Source: Flavobacterium crassostreae (lineage in GTDB: Bacteria > Bacteroidota > Bacteroidia > Flavobacteriales > Flavobacteriaceae). From it: a DNA stretch of 64,000 nucleotides. Made by a program: the position numbers and the translations under genes. The number at the start of each line of letters is the position of its first letter. Within the stretch, counting starts at the first letter, position 1. A model generated the notes under the pieces. It was not told the DNA's origin. It saw only the letters and a list, made by a program, of their open reading frames with translations, and made no database searches. Below, one piece after another: positions 1 through 9,973 of the stretch. The DNA lies in assembly GCF_001831475.1 (NCBI RefSeq), contig NZ_CP017688.1, positions 2,790,001 through 2,854,000 of the forward strand. Reading direction: 5' to 3'.

Positions 1-288
1 AGCCTTGCGACAAATGATATATCGGGGATGTCTTTTTCTTGCGCCCACTTTCATTAGTCCGTGTTCGCCGTACTTTCTATTCAGTGAAAAGGTCTGCCAC
101 ACAATCAACGAAGCACAGCCTGAACCAAGAAACAAGCAGATATAAGAATTAACCCCGATGATATATAGAATCATCACGAGAATTAGTGTACCGAGCAGTC
201 CACCTGCGAAAATGAACAAGTATTGTGCTTTCAACCCTTTAAATTCCACCGTTCTTCCAATACCCTTATTGATGTTATAATTACTCAT
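1..288 (-). CDS. traF: Conjugative transposon protein TraF (DUF4133), 3' end cut by window edge
   Basis: Read by hand: the ATG is at 286-288 on the minus strand and the frame stays open for 96 codons to the window edge. The N-terminus starts MSNYNINKGIGRTVEFKGLK and is followed by two closely spaced hydrophobic helices and a basic tail (RKRHPRYIICRKA), the pattern of the small inner-membrane TraF/DUF4133 proteins. The family's role is as a membrane part of the mating-pair formation channel. It lies 11 bp after traE, the usual traE-traF order, so they share a transcript. About the last 5-10 residues are probably missing. The function is inferred from family and position. Confidence 0.85.
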   Translation of the reverse strand, partial: MSNYNINKGIGRTVEFKGLKAQYLFIFAGGLLGTLILVMILYIIGVNSYICLFLGSGCASLIVWQTFSLNRKYGEHGLMKVGARKRHPRYIICRKA

Positions 289-299
289 AAGGCAAGGGA

Positions 300-605
300 T
301 TAAAGAAAGAATGAACGTAGAACAGTGGCCGCAACGATCAAGAAGATACACGCACCGAACCACGAAGCCGCCGTTTTGCTTGTATCAGGATCACCTGAAC
401 TAAATTTGTTGTACACCTTAACTCCTCCGATGAGACCTACTACGGCACCAATGGCGTAAATGAGCTGTGTGGCGGGGTCGAAATAAGACGTTACCATTTG
501 GGTTGCTTCAGTGATTCCAGCAGTACCATTTCCCTGTGCGAAAACACCAATTCCTGATAGCAATGTAATGACTGCCACCAAAATTTTTTTACTTTGTTTT
601 TTCAT
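300..605 (-). CDS. traE: Conjugative transposon protein TraE (DUF4134)
   Basis: A 101-residue protein: signal peptide (residues 1-23, ending GVFAQG), a short linker, then two transmembrane helices (about 45-65 and 80-100). This VirB2-like layout, with the phrase IYAIGAVVGLIGGVKVYNKF, is typical of DUF4134/TraE, a membrane component of the Bacteroidetes transfer apparatus. It is followed at once by traF. Upstream on the same strand, where traD would normally sit, lies an opposite-strand defence island, so traE needs its own promoter. A candidate is at 659-734. The start is the only ATG that includes the whole signal peptide. Confidence 0.92.
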   Translation of the reverse strand: MKKQSKKILVAVITLLSGIGVFAQGNGTAGITEATQMVTSYFDPATQLIYAIGAVVGLIGGVKVYNKFSSGDPDTSKTAASWFGACIFLIVAATVLRSFFL

Positions 606-658
606 AATTGAAACACATTAAATTGTTGTTCTTTCCCACACCTTGTGGGCTTTCGTGA

Positions 659-734
659 CAAAGGTGTTTCAGAAATTGAGGCGAGATAACAATTTGGCAG
701 TGAGTGGAATTACTTGGCGGTGGGTGGCATTTAC
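659..734 (-). promoter_or_regulatory. traE promoter with two period-20 direct repeats
   Basis: Read on the minus strand: CACCCACCGCC, nine bases, CACTCACTGCC (plus positions 716-726 and 696-706). Exactly 29 nt then lead to CACCTTTG (659-666), one base off the TAnnTTTG -7 box. A TTG lies about 22 nt upstream of that box. The same arrangement precedes traA, mobC and the DUF1896 gene. A perfect hairpin (CCCACA-CCT-TGTGGG, 635-649) sits in the leader. The spacing is seen directly; binding by a shared activator is inference. Confidence 0.55.
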
Positions 735-791
735 TTTAGGATTATAATAATCACTAAATTTCAGGAATCACATATTTGTATATCGAAAATC

Positions 792-865
792 GCAATATGC
801 AATATGAAGAATTAAAAAAATTTGCTTATACTATATTTTATAGTTAATATTGCATATCGCAATAT
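792..865. promoter_or_regulatory. GCAATAT repeats: probable operator of the AbiE-like pair
   Basis: Two sites sit just upstream of the HTH gene. At 792-805 the heptamer GCAATAT is repeated in tandem. At 847-865 ATATTGC-ATATC-GCAATAT forms a perfect 7-bp inverted repeat ending 11 bp before the ATG. Between them is an AT-rich stretch suited to a promoter. Operators of this kind next to an HTH gene usually mean autorepression by the antitoxin, which is inference here. Confidence 0.5.
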
Positions 866-876
866 GAAATATTAGA

Positions 877-1398
877 ATGGCACAAGCAAAAAATAATCTC
901 AAACCGCAAGACATTGTAATTTTGTTGAAAATAATTGCACTAGGTGAAAAATCTTGGTTTCATCATACTATTGCTCAGGAATTAGGCATGAGTCAATCGG
1001 AAGTAAGCCAGTCGTTAAATCGTTCCAAATATGCAGGACTAATTGATGATGCCCGAAAAAAAGTGAATAAAATTGCTTTTAACGAATTTTTAATTCATGG
1101 TGTAGCCTATACATTTCCGCAACAACCAGGAGCTTTGGTTAGGGGAATGCTAACAGCTCATTCAGCGGAACCTTTAAATAAAATCATTCAAGCAACGGAT
1201 AACTATGTTTGGCCATATGCAAAAGGATTAGACCGTGGTCAAGCAATAGAACCTTTATATCCCACTATGGTGGAAGCTTCATTAAAAGACACTGATTTAT
1301 ACGAATTGTTAACTTTAGTGGATGCCATTAGAGTGGGAAGAGTAAGAGAAAAAGAAATGGCAAAACGAGAATTAGAAAAAAGGATACTGAATGCATAA
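877..1398 (+). CDS. HTH protein paired with nucleotidyltransferase (AbiEi-like antitoxin candidate)
   Basis: 173 residues. An N-terminal helix-turn-helix (about 10-60, with ELGMSQSEVSQSLNRSKYAG as the recognition region) precedes an alpha-helical half with no motif I recognise, ending in a charged helix. The stop overlaps the next gene by 8 bp, so the two are translationally coupled. DNA-binding protein followed by nucleotidyltransferase is the layout of AbiE type IV toxin-antitoxin systems. I infer that this is the antitoxin and autorepressor, acting at the GCAATAT sites just upstream. It could instead be only a regulator of the restriction locus behind it. Confidence 0.7.
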   Translation: MAQAKNNLKPQDIVILLKIIALGEKSWFHHTIAQELGMSQSEVSQSLNRSKYAGLIDDARKKVNKIAFNEFLIHGVAYTFPQQPGALVRGMLTAHSAEPLNKIIQATDNYVWPYAKGLDRGQAIEPLYPTMVEASLKDTDLYELLTLVDAIRVGRVREKEMAKRELEKRILNA

Positions 1399-2080
1399 TA
1401 AAATAATCAATCTGGCATTAGTAGCTCAAGTGGCGAAAGGTTTAAAGGAATTAAATGAAAAGATGGTCTTCATTGGAGGAGCAGTAATTAGCTTATATAC
1501 AGATGATCCTGCTGCAGAAGAAATTCGTCCCACTTCTGATATAGACATGACCATTAACTTAGCTAATTATTATGAATGGACTCAAATGCAAGAACGATTA
1601 GCGGAACTTAATTTCTATCCAGATCCTCAAGGACAATCCATCTGTTCTTATCAGTTTGAAAATATTGCAATAGACATTATGCCTGCTGACGACAGTAGTA
1701 TTGGCATATCTAATAAATGGTACAAGCCTGGATTCAAATACTTGCAACAAATAGAATTGCCCGAAGGAATTACAATCAACGTATTGCCATCTCCTTATTT
1801 TCTAGCTACTAAATTAGAAGCATTCAAAGACCGAGGGCAAAATGACTTTTATGGAAGCCATGACTACGAAGATATCATCTATCTTATTGACAATAGAACA
1901 ACAATAGTAGAAGAAATCCTAGCGAGTGAAGATGACTTGAAACAATACATCAAGCAAGAACTTACAGCCATTAAAAAACATCCACAAGCTAACGAAATTT
2001 TAGCCATGCACATCCATCCGTTAATTAGAGAGGAACGATTTCAGATGTTGATGGAGAAAATAGAAATAATTACACTTTGA
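1391..2080 (+). CDS. Nucleotidyltransferase, AbiEii/AbiGii toxin-like
   Basis: 229 residues with the polymerase-beta nucleotidyltransferase signature: G29-G30-A-x-x-S34, then RPTSDIDM with metal-binding D50 and D52, and a later acidic strand AIDIMPAD (about 92-99). AbiEii-type toxins transfer nucleotides to an RNA target and stop growth during phage infection; related enzymes modify tRNA. The gene overlaps its HTH partner by 8 bp and lies 69 bp before hsdM, so the pair is the leading part of a defence island. The catalytic fold is clear. Toxin activity and substrate are inferred. Confidence 0.75.
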   Translation: MHNKIINLALVAQVAKGLKELNEKMVFIGGAVISLYTDDPAAEEIRPTSDIDMTINLANYYEWTQMQERLAELNFYPDPQGQSICSYQFENIAIDIMPADDSSIGISNKWYKPGFKYLQQIELPEGITINVLPSPYFLATKLEAFKDRGQNDFYGSHDYEDIIYLIDNRTTIVEEILASEDDLKQYIKQELTAIKKHPQANEILAMHIHPLIREERFQMLMEKIEIITL

Positions 2081-2149
2081 AAGTCAATGAAGAATAATAC
2101 TTTTTTAAGATAGAATAGTTAAAAATAAAGATTTACAAAAATAAAAAGA

Positions 2150-3697
2150 ATGACAAGTACAATACAAAGAGCAGAATTATTAGCTAAAATTTGGAAAATT
2201 GCCAACGAGGTTCGTGGGGCTGTAGATGGATGGGATTTCAAACAATTTGTATTGGGAACACTTTTCTATCGCTACATTAGTGAGAACTTTACGAATTATA
2301 TAGAGGCTGGTGATGATAGCATTGACTACTCCAGCTTATCGGATGATGTAATTACACCAGAAATAAAAGATGATGCAATTAAAACAAAAGGATATTTTAT
2401 CTATCCTAGTCAACTTTATGTAAATATTGCTAAAACGGCTAATACTAATCCAAATCTTAATACAGATTTAAAGGCTATTTTTACAGCAATTGAAAGTTCT
2501 GCAAATGGGTATCCATCGGAAGAAGCTATAAAAGGTTTATTTGCCGATTTTGACACTACGAGTACACGATTAGGAAATACCGTTGAAAATAAAAATAGCC
2601 GTTTAGCTTCTGTATTAAAAGGTGTTGAGGAACTAAATTTCGGTAATTTTGAAGACAACCATATAGACCTTTTTGGCGATGCCTATGAAATTCTTATTGG
2701 CAATTATGCAGCCAATGCGGGAAAATCAGGCGGAGAGTTTTTTACACCTGTGCACGTGTCTAAGCTCATTGCACAATTGGCAATGCACAAACAAGAAAAA
2801 GTAAATAAAATTTATGATCCTGCAGCAGGTTCAGGTTCCTTACTGCTTCAAGCAAAAAAACACTTTGATGACCATATCATTGAAGAAGGTTTCTATGGAC
2901 AAGAAATAAACCATACTACATATAACTTGGCTCGTATGAACATGTTCTTGCATAACGTCAACTACGACAAGTTTAATATTGCTTTAGGCGATACACTTCA
3001 TCACCCTCACTTTATTGATGACAAACCTTTTGATGCTATTGTCTCAAATCCTCCTTACTCCATAAAATGGATTGGAGATGATGACCCAACACTTATAAAT
3101 GATGACCGTTTTGCTCCTGCTGGAGTGCTTGCTCCTAAATCAAAAGCCGATTTTGCATTTGTACTGCATGCACTGAGTTATCTTTCAAGTAAAGGACGTG
3201 CAGCCTTAGTTTGTTTTCCTGGTATTTTTTACCGTGGTGGTGCCGAACAAAAAATTAGAAAGTACTTAGTTGATAATAATTTTGTAGAAACCATCATCTC
3301 CGTAGCTCCTAATTTGTTTTATGGAACTTCTATAGCGGTAACAATTCTGGTACTTTCAAAACATAAGACAGAAAATACAACGCAATTTATTGACGCAAGC
3401 GGTGAAGATTTCTTCAAGAAGGTTACCAATAACAATATGATGACCGATAAACATATTGATAAAATAATGGAGTTATTTGATAGTAAAGTTGATGTAGAAC
3501 ATGTTGCAAAATCTATCGACAATACTAAAATTGCTGAAAACGATTATAATTTATCGGTAAGTTCCTATGTAGAACCAAAAGACAATCGAGTGAAAACTAA
3601 CATCGTTGAATTGAACGCAGCAGTTACCAAAACAGTAATCAAAATAGATAAACTCCGTGCTGATATTGATACAATTATAAACGAAATTGAAGCATGA
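2150..3697 (+). CDS. hsdM: Type I restriction-modification methyltransferase subunit HsdM
   Basis: 515 residues, N6-adenine methyltransferase of a type I system. The N-terminal HsdM helical domain (about 1-170) starts [20 protein letters not shown]. It is followed by [15 protein letters not shown], the SAM-binding motif DPAAGSGS at D223, and the catalytic NPPY at 300-303. The length is close to EcoR124I HsdM (about 520). With two copies and one HsdS it forms the modification enzyme that protects host DNA. It overlaps hsdS by 4 bp (ATGA), indicating translational coupling. It heads an operon hsdM-hsdS-prrC-hsdR. Confidence 0.96.
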   Translation: MTSTIQRAELLAKIWKIANEVRGAVDGWDFKQFVLGTLFYRYISENFTNYIEAGDDSIDYSSLSDDVITPEIKDDAIKTKGYFIYPSQLYVNIAKTANTNPNLNTDLKAIFTAIESSANGYPSEEAIKGLFADFDTTSTRLGNTVENKNSRLASVLKGVEELNFGNFEDNHIDLFGDAYEILIGNYAANAGKSGGEFFTPVHVSKLIAQLAMHKQEKVNKIYDPAAGSGSLLLQAKKHFDDHIIEEGFYGQEINHTTYNLARMNMFLHNVNYDKFNIALGDTLHHPHFIDDKPFDAIVSNPPYSIKWIGDDDPTLINDDRFAPAGVLAPKSKADFAFVLHALSYLSSKGRAALVCFPGIFYRGGAEQKIRKYLVDNNFVETIISVAPNLFYGTSIAVTILVLSKHKTENTTQFIDASGEDFFKKVTNNNMMTDKHIDKIMELFDSKVDVEHVAKSIDNTKIAENDYNLSVSSYVEPKDNRVKTNIVELNAAVTKTVIKIDKLRADIDTIINEIEA

Positions 3698-4884
3698 GTT
3701 ATTTAGAAAAATTATTAGAAGGCGTTGAGGTGGAGTGGAAGATTTTGGGTGAGGTTGCAAAAGTAGGAACTGGCAGTAGTAACGGAAATGAAGCAGATCA
3801 AAATGGTGAATATCCTTTTTTTGTACGTTCGCAAAAAATAAAAACCAAAGATACTTTCGAGTACGATGAGGAAGCAATAATAATTCCAGGAGAAGGAGGA
3901 ATAGGAGATATTTATCACTATATAAACGGAAAATACGCGTTACATCAAAGGGTATATCGTATTCATTTTAACATTGATTTTGTAGATACTCGCTTCATAT
4001 ATTATTATATGTGCACAAATTTCAAACGTTTTATTATGACTAAGGCAGTAAGTGCTACCGTTACGTCTATTCGTAAACCAATGATAGAAAATTTTCCTAT
4101 CCCAATTCCCAGCCCTGATAATCCAAAAAAATCACTCGAAATACAACAAAAAATTGTTGGAATTCTCGATTCATTTACGGAGCTTACAGCGGAGCTTACA
4201 GCGGAGCTTACAACACGTAAAATGCAATATAGTTATTATAGAGAGAAGTTGTATTCCTTAGATAAAATTAAAGTACAACATTTACCTTTGGGTGATGAAA
4301 ATATCGGCAAATTTATTCGTGGCGGTGGTTTACAGAAAAAAGACTTTACTGAAACAGGAGTTGGTTGTATTCACTATGGACAAATCTATACTTACTATGG
4401 AACATACGCTAATAAGACTAAATCATTTGTTTCAGAAGAATTTGCGAAGAAAGCAAGAATGGCAAAATACGGAGATTTGGTCATAGCAACCACAAGTGAA
4501 ACTGATGAAGATGTATGTAAAGCAGTAGCTTGGTTGGGAGATAAAGAAATAGCAGTAAGTAGTGATGCTTGTTTTTATCGTCATAATTTAAATCCAAAAT
4601 ATGTGTCTTACTTTTTTCAAACAGAACAATTTCAAAAACAGAAAAGACCTTTTATAACAGGTACAAAAGTCAGACGTGTAAATGCAGATGATTTGGCTAA
4701 AATTAAAATTCCGGTTCCTTCCAAGGAAGAACAAGAACGCATAGTTACAATTTTAGATAATTTCGACACGCTTACTAATTCAATAAGCGAAGGCTTACCA
4801 AAAGAAATAGAGTTAAGAAAAAAACAATATGAGTATTATAGAGATTTGTTACTAACATTTCCTCAGGATAATTTAGAATTATAA
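3694..4884 (+). CDS. hsdS: Type I restriction specificity subunit HsdS with TAEL repeats
   Basis: 396 residues. Two target-recognition domains (about 10-150 and 190-345) are each followed by a conserved helix with similar wording ([12 protein letters not shown] and [12 protein letters not shown]), the internal symmetry expected of HsdS. The central conserved helix carries tandem TAEL units (about 162-174), encoded by a 12-bp DNA repeat at 4179-4214. This is the hallmark of type IC enzymes such as EcoR124I, where repeat number sets the spacer length of the recognition site. The two domains differ, so the target is bipartite and asymmetric; the sequence cannot be read off here. The stop is 1 bp before prrC. 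Confidence 0.95.
   Translation: MSYLEKLLEGVEVEWKILGEVAKVGTGSSNGNEADQNGEYPFFVRSQKIKTKDTFEYDEEAIIIPGEGGIGDIYHYINGKYALHQRVYRIHFNIDFVDTRFIYYYMCTNFKRFIMTKAVSATVTSIRKPMIENFPIPIPSPDNPKKSLEIQQKIVGILDSFTELTAELTAELTTRKMQYSYYREKLYSLDKIKVQHLPLGDENIGKFIRGGGLQKKDFTETGVGCIHYGQIYTYYGTYANKTKSFVSEEFAKKARMAKYGDLVIATTSETDEDVCKAVAWLGDKEIAVSSDACFYRHNLNPKYVSYFFQTEQFQKQKRPFITGTKVRRVNADDLAKIKIPVPSKEEQERIVTILDNFDTLTNSISEGLPKEIELRKKQYEYYRDLLLTFPQDNLEL
4179..4214 (+). repeat. 12-bp tandem repeat encoding TAEL units in hsdS
   Basis: GGAGCTTACAGC occurs twice perfectly (4179-4190, 4191-4202) and a third time with its end changed (4203-4214). It keeps frame, so gain or loss of a unit would add or remove four residues in the central helix. 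Confidence 0.9.
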
Positions 4885-4885
4885 T

Positions 4886-6076
4886 ATGGCAGAGTCATTA
4901 AAAAATATAGCACAATCGCTTAAAGATGCTAATAAAAAAGTACAATTGATTTATGCTTTCAATGGCACAGGTAAAACAAGGCTTTCACGTGAGTTTAAAG
5001 AATTAATTGCTCCTAAAAATCATGAGGCTGAGGAAAACGAAGAGGAATCAGGTGTCAAAATACTTTATTATAATGCATTCACTGAAGACTTATTTTTTTG
5101 GGATAATGATTTAGATTACGATGTAGATAGAAAATTGAAAATTCAATCTAATAATTATACCACTTGGGTATTAGTTAAACAAGGACAGGAACCTAATATA
5201 TCGAAACATTTTCAACGCTATACAAACGATAAATTAACACCACGGTTTAATGAACAATATGTTGTTAAGGATAAGGAAGATAGGGATATAACGATTCCAG
5301 CTTATTCTGAAGTTCGTTTCTCATTTGAGCGTGGAAATGAAGAGCCTTCTGAGTTTGTTAAAATTTCCAAAGGAGAAGAAAGCTGTTTTATTTGGAGTGT
5401 TTTTTACAGTTTATTAGAGCAAACAATAAGTGTATTAAATGTAGTAGAGAAAGGTGAACGAGAAACAGATCAATTTAATGATTTAGAATATATTTTTATT
5501 GATGACCCAGTAAGTTCATTAGATGACAATCACTTAATTGAGCTTGCTGTTAATATCGCTGAAATGATAAAGTCGAGTCAATCTAATTTAAAATTTATTA
5601 TAACAACACACAATCCTTTGTTTTACAATGTGCTATTTAATGAAACTGGCAATAAGGCTTGCTATATGCTAAATAAGTTTGAAGATAGTACCTATGACTT
5701 AGTTTTAAAAAATGGAGACTCGAATAAAAGTTTTTCATATCACCTTTTTCTCAAACAAACCATAGAAGAAGCAATTGAGACAAATAATATTCAAAAATAT
5801 CACTTTACACTACTTCGAAACCTTTATGAGAAAACAGCAAATTTTCTAGGATACCCAAAATGGTCGGAGTTACTACCTAATGATAAGCACACCTATTATA
5901 ACAGAGTAATTCAATTTACGAGTCACTCAACATTATCAAATGAAGCAGTACCTGAACCTACAGAACCAGAAAAACAAATCGTAAAGTTTTTACTAGATCA
6001 TTTAGTTAATAGTAAATATTGGAAAGAAGAAATAGCAGCTGCTGCACCAGAAGTAGCTGAAATCGCAACAACATAA
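4886..6076 (+). CDS. prrC: PrrC-type anticodon nuclease (tRNA-cleaving guard of the restriction system)
   Basis: 396 residues, the same length as E. coli PrrC. An ABC-like ATPase fills the first two thirds: Walker A FNGTGKT (25-31), signature-like SKGEES (161-166), Walker B YIFIDDPVSSLD (202-213) and switch His in TTHN (H242). The C-terminal part has R311-x3-E315 and H347. PrrC's reported catalytic triad is Arg320-Glu324-His356, and the spacings (4 and 32) match exactly. Gene order hsdM-hsdS-prrC-hsdR equals the E. coli prr locus. PrrC is kept silent by the restriction complex. When phage inhibits that complex it is freed and cuts tRNA-Lys at the wobble position. An RloC-like role is less likely because the coiled-coil/zinc-hook insert is absent. 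Confidence 0.9.
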   Translation: MAESLKNIAQSLKDANKKVQLIYAFNGTGKTRLSREFKELIAPKNHEAEENEEESGVKILYYNAFTEDLFFWDNDLDYDVDRKLKIQSNNYTTWVLVKQGQEPNISKHFQRYTNDKLTPRFNEQYVVKDKEDRDITIPAYSEVRFSFERGNEEPSEFVKISKGEESCFIWSVFYSLLEQTISVLNVVEKGERETDQFNDLEYIFIDDPVSSLDDNHLIELAVNIAEMIKSSQSNLKFIITTHNPLFYNVLFNETGNKACYMLNKFEDSTYDLVLKNGDSNKSFSYHLFLKQTIEEAIETNNIQKYHFTLLRNLYEKTANFLGYPKWSELLPNDKHTYYNRVIQFTSHSTLSNEAVPEPTEPEKQIVKFLLDHLVNSKYWKEEIAAAAPEVAEIATT

Positions 6077-6084
6077 ACTGAATT

Positions 6085-9000
6085 ATGACGCAGTATAAAA
6101 CCATAGCAGAATCAAACAATTTCATTGTTTTAGATAAATACACCAAGTATTCAGAGTTAAATGAGCCTCCTGCAGTTTATCAAACGGAAGCCGCTTTGGA
6201 GAAGGAATTTATCCAAGACTTAATCAATCAAGGTTATGAGAATCCGAACCTAAATACTATCGAGTCCATGATGGCTAATGTACGAGTACAATTGCAAGCG
6301 CTCAACAATATGGTATTTTCAGATAGTGAATGGGCTAGATTTATGGAGGAATATTTAGACAAACCAAGTGACAACCTTGTTGAAAAAACAAGAAAAATTC
6401 ATGAAAATTATATCTACGATTTTGTTTTTGATGATGGCCATATCCAAAACATTTACTTAGTAGATAAAAAAAATATTGCTCGTAATAAAGTACAGGTAAT
6501 TAAGCAGTTTGAACAAAAGGGAACGCATACCAATCGTTATGATGTTACAATTTTAGTCAATGGCTTGCCTTTAGTACAAGTAGAACTAAAAAAGCGTGGT
6601 GTAGCCATTCGTGAAGCATTTAATCAAGTGCATCGCTATACAAAAGAGAGCCTTAACAGTACAAATTCTCTTTTTAAATACTTACAGATTTTTGTAATCT
6701 CCAACGGAACAGACAGCCGCTATTTTGCTAACACCGTGGAACGAAACAAAAACAGTTTCGACTTTACTATGAATTGGGCAAAAGCCGACAATACACTGAT
6801 TAAAGACCTTAAAGATTTTACGACAACCTTTTTTGAAAAACGTACCTTGTTAAATGTGTTGCTTACGTATTCAGTTTTTGACACAAGTGATACCTTGCTT
6901 ATTATGCGACCGTATCAAATTGCAGCAACAGAAAGAATGTTATGGAAAATTTCAAGTTCATTTCAATCCAAAATTTGGTCTAAAGTAGAAAGTGGTGGTT
7001 ATATTTGGCACACCACAGGTTCAGGTAAAACGCTGACCAGTTTTAAAGCGGCTCGTTTAGCTACTGATTTATATTTCATTGACAAAGTTTTCTTTGTAGT
7101 AGATCGTAAAGATTTGGACTTTCAAACCATGAAAGAATACCAAAGATTTTCGCCAGATAGCGTAAACGGTTCCGACAGTACCGCAGGTTTGAAGAGAAAT
7201 ATTGAAAAAGAGGACAATAAGATAATTGTCACAACCATTCAGAAGCTAAATCATCTAATGAAAAGCGAGAATGATTTAGCCATTTATCAAAAGCAAGTGG
7301 TATTTATTTTTGATGAAGCTCACCGTTCTCAATTTGGTGAAGCACAAAAGAACCTGAATAAGAAATTTAAAAAATTCTATCAATTTGGTTTTACAGGTAC
7401 ACCAATATTTCCTCAAAATGCTTTAGGTGCAGAAACAACAGCCAGTGTTTTCGGTCGAGAATTGCACTCTTATGTAATTACTGATGCCATTAGAGATGAA
7501 AAAGTACTAAAATTTAAAGTAGATTACAATAATGTTCGTCCAAAGTTTAAGGGTATCGAAACAGAACAAGATGAGAAAAAATTAACTGCTGCAGAAAACA
7601 AAAAAGCATTTTTACATCCTGGGCGTATCAAAGAAATTTCGCAATACATTCTCAATAATTATGGAATAAAAACACACAGAAATCAAGGAGGAAAACAGGG
7701 TTTCAATGCCATGTTTGCCGTAAGTAGTGTCGATGCAGCTAAATGTTATTATGAGGAATTAAACCGACTACAAAAAGATATTGAAAAGCCTTTAAAAATT
7801 GCAACGATATTCTCCTTTGCTGCCAACGAAGAACAGAGTGCCATCGGTGAAATAGTCGACGAAAACTTTGAACCATCGGCATTGGATAGCAGTGCCAAAG
7901 AATTTTTAACGGCTGCGATAAGCGACTATAACGCAATGTTTAAAACCAGTTTTGGAGTGGAAAGCAAAGAATTCCAAAACTACTATCGTGATCTTGCAAA
8001 ACGTGTGAAAAGTAAAGAAATTGATCTAATCATCGTAGTGGGTATGTTTCTTACTGGTTTTGATGCACCAACATTGAATACCTTATTTGTAGATAAAAAT
8101 TTACGCTATCATGGATTAATGCAAGCTTTTTCACGTACTAATCGTATTTATGATGCCACAAAAACCTTTGGAAACATTATTACTTTCAGAGATTTAGAAA
8201 CAGCTACGGTTGATGCTATAACCTTATTTGGAGATAAAAACACCAAAAACGTAGTACTTGAAAAAAGCTACAAAGAATATTTAAAAGGTTTTACAGACAT
8301 TGCAACAGGACATGCACGTAGAGGTTTCATAGATGTGGTAAATGACTTAAATGAAAAGTTCCCAAATCCAGATGAAATAGTAACAGAAAAAGACAAAAAA
8401 GAGTTTTCAAAACTATTCGGAGAGTATTTACGAGTAGAAAACATACTACAGAATTACGATGAGTTCACCAACCTCAAAGCACTTCAAACAATAGATATAA
8501 AAGATACTGCAGCCCTTGAATCATTTAAAGAAGCTCACTTTGTAACAGACGAGGAATTAGCTACAATGCAAGAGATAAGCTTGTTACCTGAAAGAACAAT
8601 TCAAGATTATCGCTCAACTTATAATGACATTCGTGATTGGTTTAGACGTGAGAAAAATGGCAAAGAAGCAGAACAATCAGATATTGATTGGGATGATGTA
8701 GTATTTGAGATAGACTTGCTTAAATCTCAAGAAATAAATTTGGATTATATTCTTGAATTAATTTTTGAGCATAATAAAAAGAACAAAGACAAAGCCACTT
8801 TAATAGAAGAAATCCGTAGAGTGATTCGTGCAAGTATAGGCAATAGAGCAAAAGAAAGTTTAGTAGTCGATTTCATTAACGAAACAGACCTTGAAATTAT
8901 TCAAGATAAAGCGAATGTTATAGACTCATTCTTCAAATATGCTCAGGAAAAACAGAAAAAAGAGGTTTCAGAATTAATTTTAGAGGAAAATTTAAATGAG

Positions 9001-9189
9001 GATGCAGCAAAACGATATATTACAGCATCTTTAAAGCGTGAATTTGCGAATGAAAACGGTACTGAACTCAATAGTATTTTACCAAAAATGAGTCCTTTAA
9101 ATCCTCAATATTTGACTAAAAAGCAAAGTGTTTTTCAAAAAATAGCCACTTTCGTAGAAAAATTTAAAGGTGTTGGTGGTCAGTTATAA
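6085..9189 (+). CDS. hsdR: Type I restriction endonuclease subunit HsdR
   Basis: 1034 residues, near the 1038 of EcoR124I. The N-terminal PD-(D/E)xK nuclease has E167-x-K169 (VQVELKKRG) followed by the type I NQVHRY motif. The SF2 translocase has Walker A TTGSGKT (K315), DEAH at 410-413, FTGTP, and the late motif [20 protein letters not shown]. The C-terminal helical part docks onto the methylase. Together with HsdM and HsdS it moves DNA and cuts unmodified DNA. It starts 8 bp after prrC and closes the operon. I see no clear terminator in the 145 bp before the convergent traD gene. Confidence 0.96.
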   Translation: MTQYKTIAESNNFIVLDKYTKYSELNEPPAVYQTEAALEKEFIQDLINQGYENPNLNTIESMMANVRVQLQALNNMVFSDSEWARFMEEYLDKPSDNLVEKTRKIHENYIYDFVFDDGHIQNIYLVDKKNIARNKVQVIKQFEQKGTHTNRYDVTILVNGLPLVQVELKKRGVAIREAFNQVHRYTKESLNSTNSLFKYLQIFVISNGTDSRYFANTVERNKNSFDFTMNWAKADNTLIKDLKDFTTTFFEKRTLLNVLLTYSVFDTSDTLLIMRPYQIAATERMLWKISSSFQSKIWSKVESGGYIWHTTGSGKTLTSFKAARLATDLYFIDKVFFVVDRKDLDFQTMKEYQRFSPDSVNGSDSTAGLKRNIEKEDNKIIVTTIQKLNHLMKSENDLAIYQKQVVFIFDEAHRSQFGEAQKNLNKKFKKFYQFGFTGTPIFPQNALGAETTASVFGRELHSYVITDAIRDEKVLKFKVDYNNVRPKFKGIETEQDEKKLTAAENKKAFLHPGRIKEISQYILNNYGIKTHRNQGGKQGFNAMFAVSSVDAAKCYYEELNRLQKDIEKPLKIATIFSFAANEEQSAIGEIVDENFEPSALDSSAKEFLTAAISDYNAMFKTSFGVESKEFQNYYRDLAKRVKSKEIDLIIVVGMFLTGFDAPTLNTLFVDKNLRYHGLMQAFSRTNRIYDATKTFGNIITFRDLETATVDAITLFGDKNTKNVVLEKSYKEYLKGFTDIATGHARRGFIDVVNDLNEKFPNPDEIVTEKDKKEFSKLFGEYLRVENILQNYDEFTNLKALQTIDIKDTAALESFKEAHFVTDEELATMQEISLLPERTIQDYRSTYNDIRDWFRREKNGKEAEQSDIDWDDVVFEIDLLKSQEINLDYILELIFEHNKKNKDKATLIEEIRRVIRASIGNRAKESLVVDFINETDLEIIQDKANVIDSFFKYAQEKQKKEVSELILEENLNEDAAKRYITASLKREFANENGTELNSILPKMSPLNPQYLTKKQSVFQKIATFVEKFKGVGGQL

Positions 9190-9334
9190 TCAAATTTTTG
9201 AAAGAACAGATTGAACGAAACATTTTGACAAGTATGTGTGTTCTAACTGAATTTAATACTGATTGAATGTTTACAGTTATAATTAGGTACTTTTTGATTT
9301 TGAAAAGTGGGTAGAGAAAATGATATTGGGTTGC

Positions 9335-9970
9335 TTACACAAACTCCCCAATGTCAAAATCCTCGAAATCATTTTTCCGCAAAATGGAAGAACCAGTTTC
9401 CGTTTCAGAAGAAAGGCTGTTGTCCAATAGCTCGGCTATTTTACGTGAAGCACCTTCCATAGAATTTTCCAGTAGGCTGAATAATTCGGTTCCTTGTATT
9501 TTCTGTACAATGGCAACCGCTGTTTCCTTTTGGATTGGCTCCCATTTGTCTTTCTGAAGCAGCTCCCCCACAGAATTTAGTTCTTCAAAAGTAACACCTT
9601 GGGCAAAACCGTTACCACCATCGGATAATTTATACCTGTTCCATTCTTCTTCCTCTTCTTCAAAATCAGGCCTATTTCTGAAAATTTCGTCCAGCTCTTC
9701 CTGCGGAATTTGAATGGCGACGTTTTCATTTTCGTCGTATTCTATGTCAAAATTATCAGGATTAATTTCCAGTTCTTCAACTTGGTTTTCAGTGGCATTG
9801 TTTGGCATCGAAAGGCTTTTCCTAGGTCTAGGTTGCCCCATAATATCGGGCAGTTTAGGGTTGCTTTTTTCCTGTATCGACTTTCTTTCTGAACTTTTTT
9901 TGATTACAATCTTATCCTGCAAAAGTAGGGCAATGATTATCAGCAGGCATATCACAATTACTATTTCCAT
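9335..9970 (-). CDS. traD: Conjugal transfer protein TraD-like
   Basis: 211 residues: one N-terminal transmembrane helix (2-18, VIVICLLIIIALLLQDKIV), then a long soluble, strongly acidic region (EEEEEEWNRYKLSDGGNG around 105-120). This matches the small membrane-anchored proteins annotated TraD in Bacteroidetes conjugative transposons and sits right after traB. The molecular job is not established. It is now the last gene of traA-traB-traD because the defence island separates it from traE. The ATG at 9970 is 3 bp after the traB stop, which supports coupling. Confidence 0.7.
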   Translation of the reverse strand: MEIVIVICLLIIIALLLQDKIVIKKSSERKSIQEKSNPKLPDIMGQPRPRKSLSMPNNATENQVEELEINPDNFDIEYDENENVAIQIPQEELDEIFRNRPDFEEEEEEWNRYKLSDGGNGFAQGVTFEELNSVGELLQKDKWEPIQKETAVAIVQKIQGTELFSLLENSMEGASRKIAELLDNSLSSETETGSSILRKNDFEDFDIGEFV

Positions 9971-9973
9971 AAC

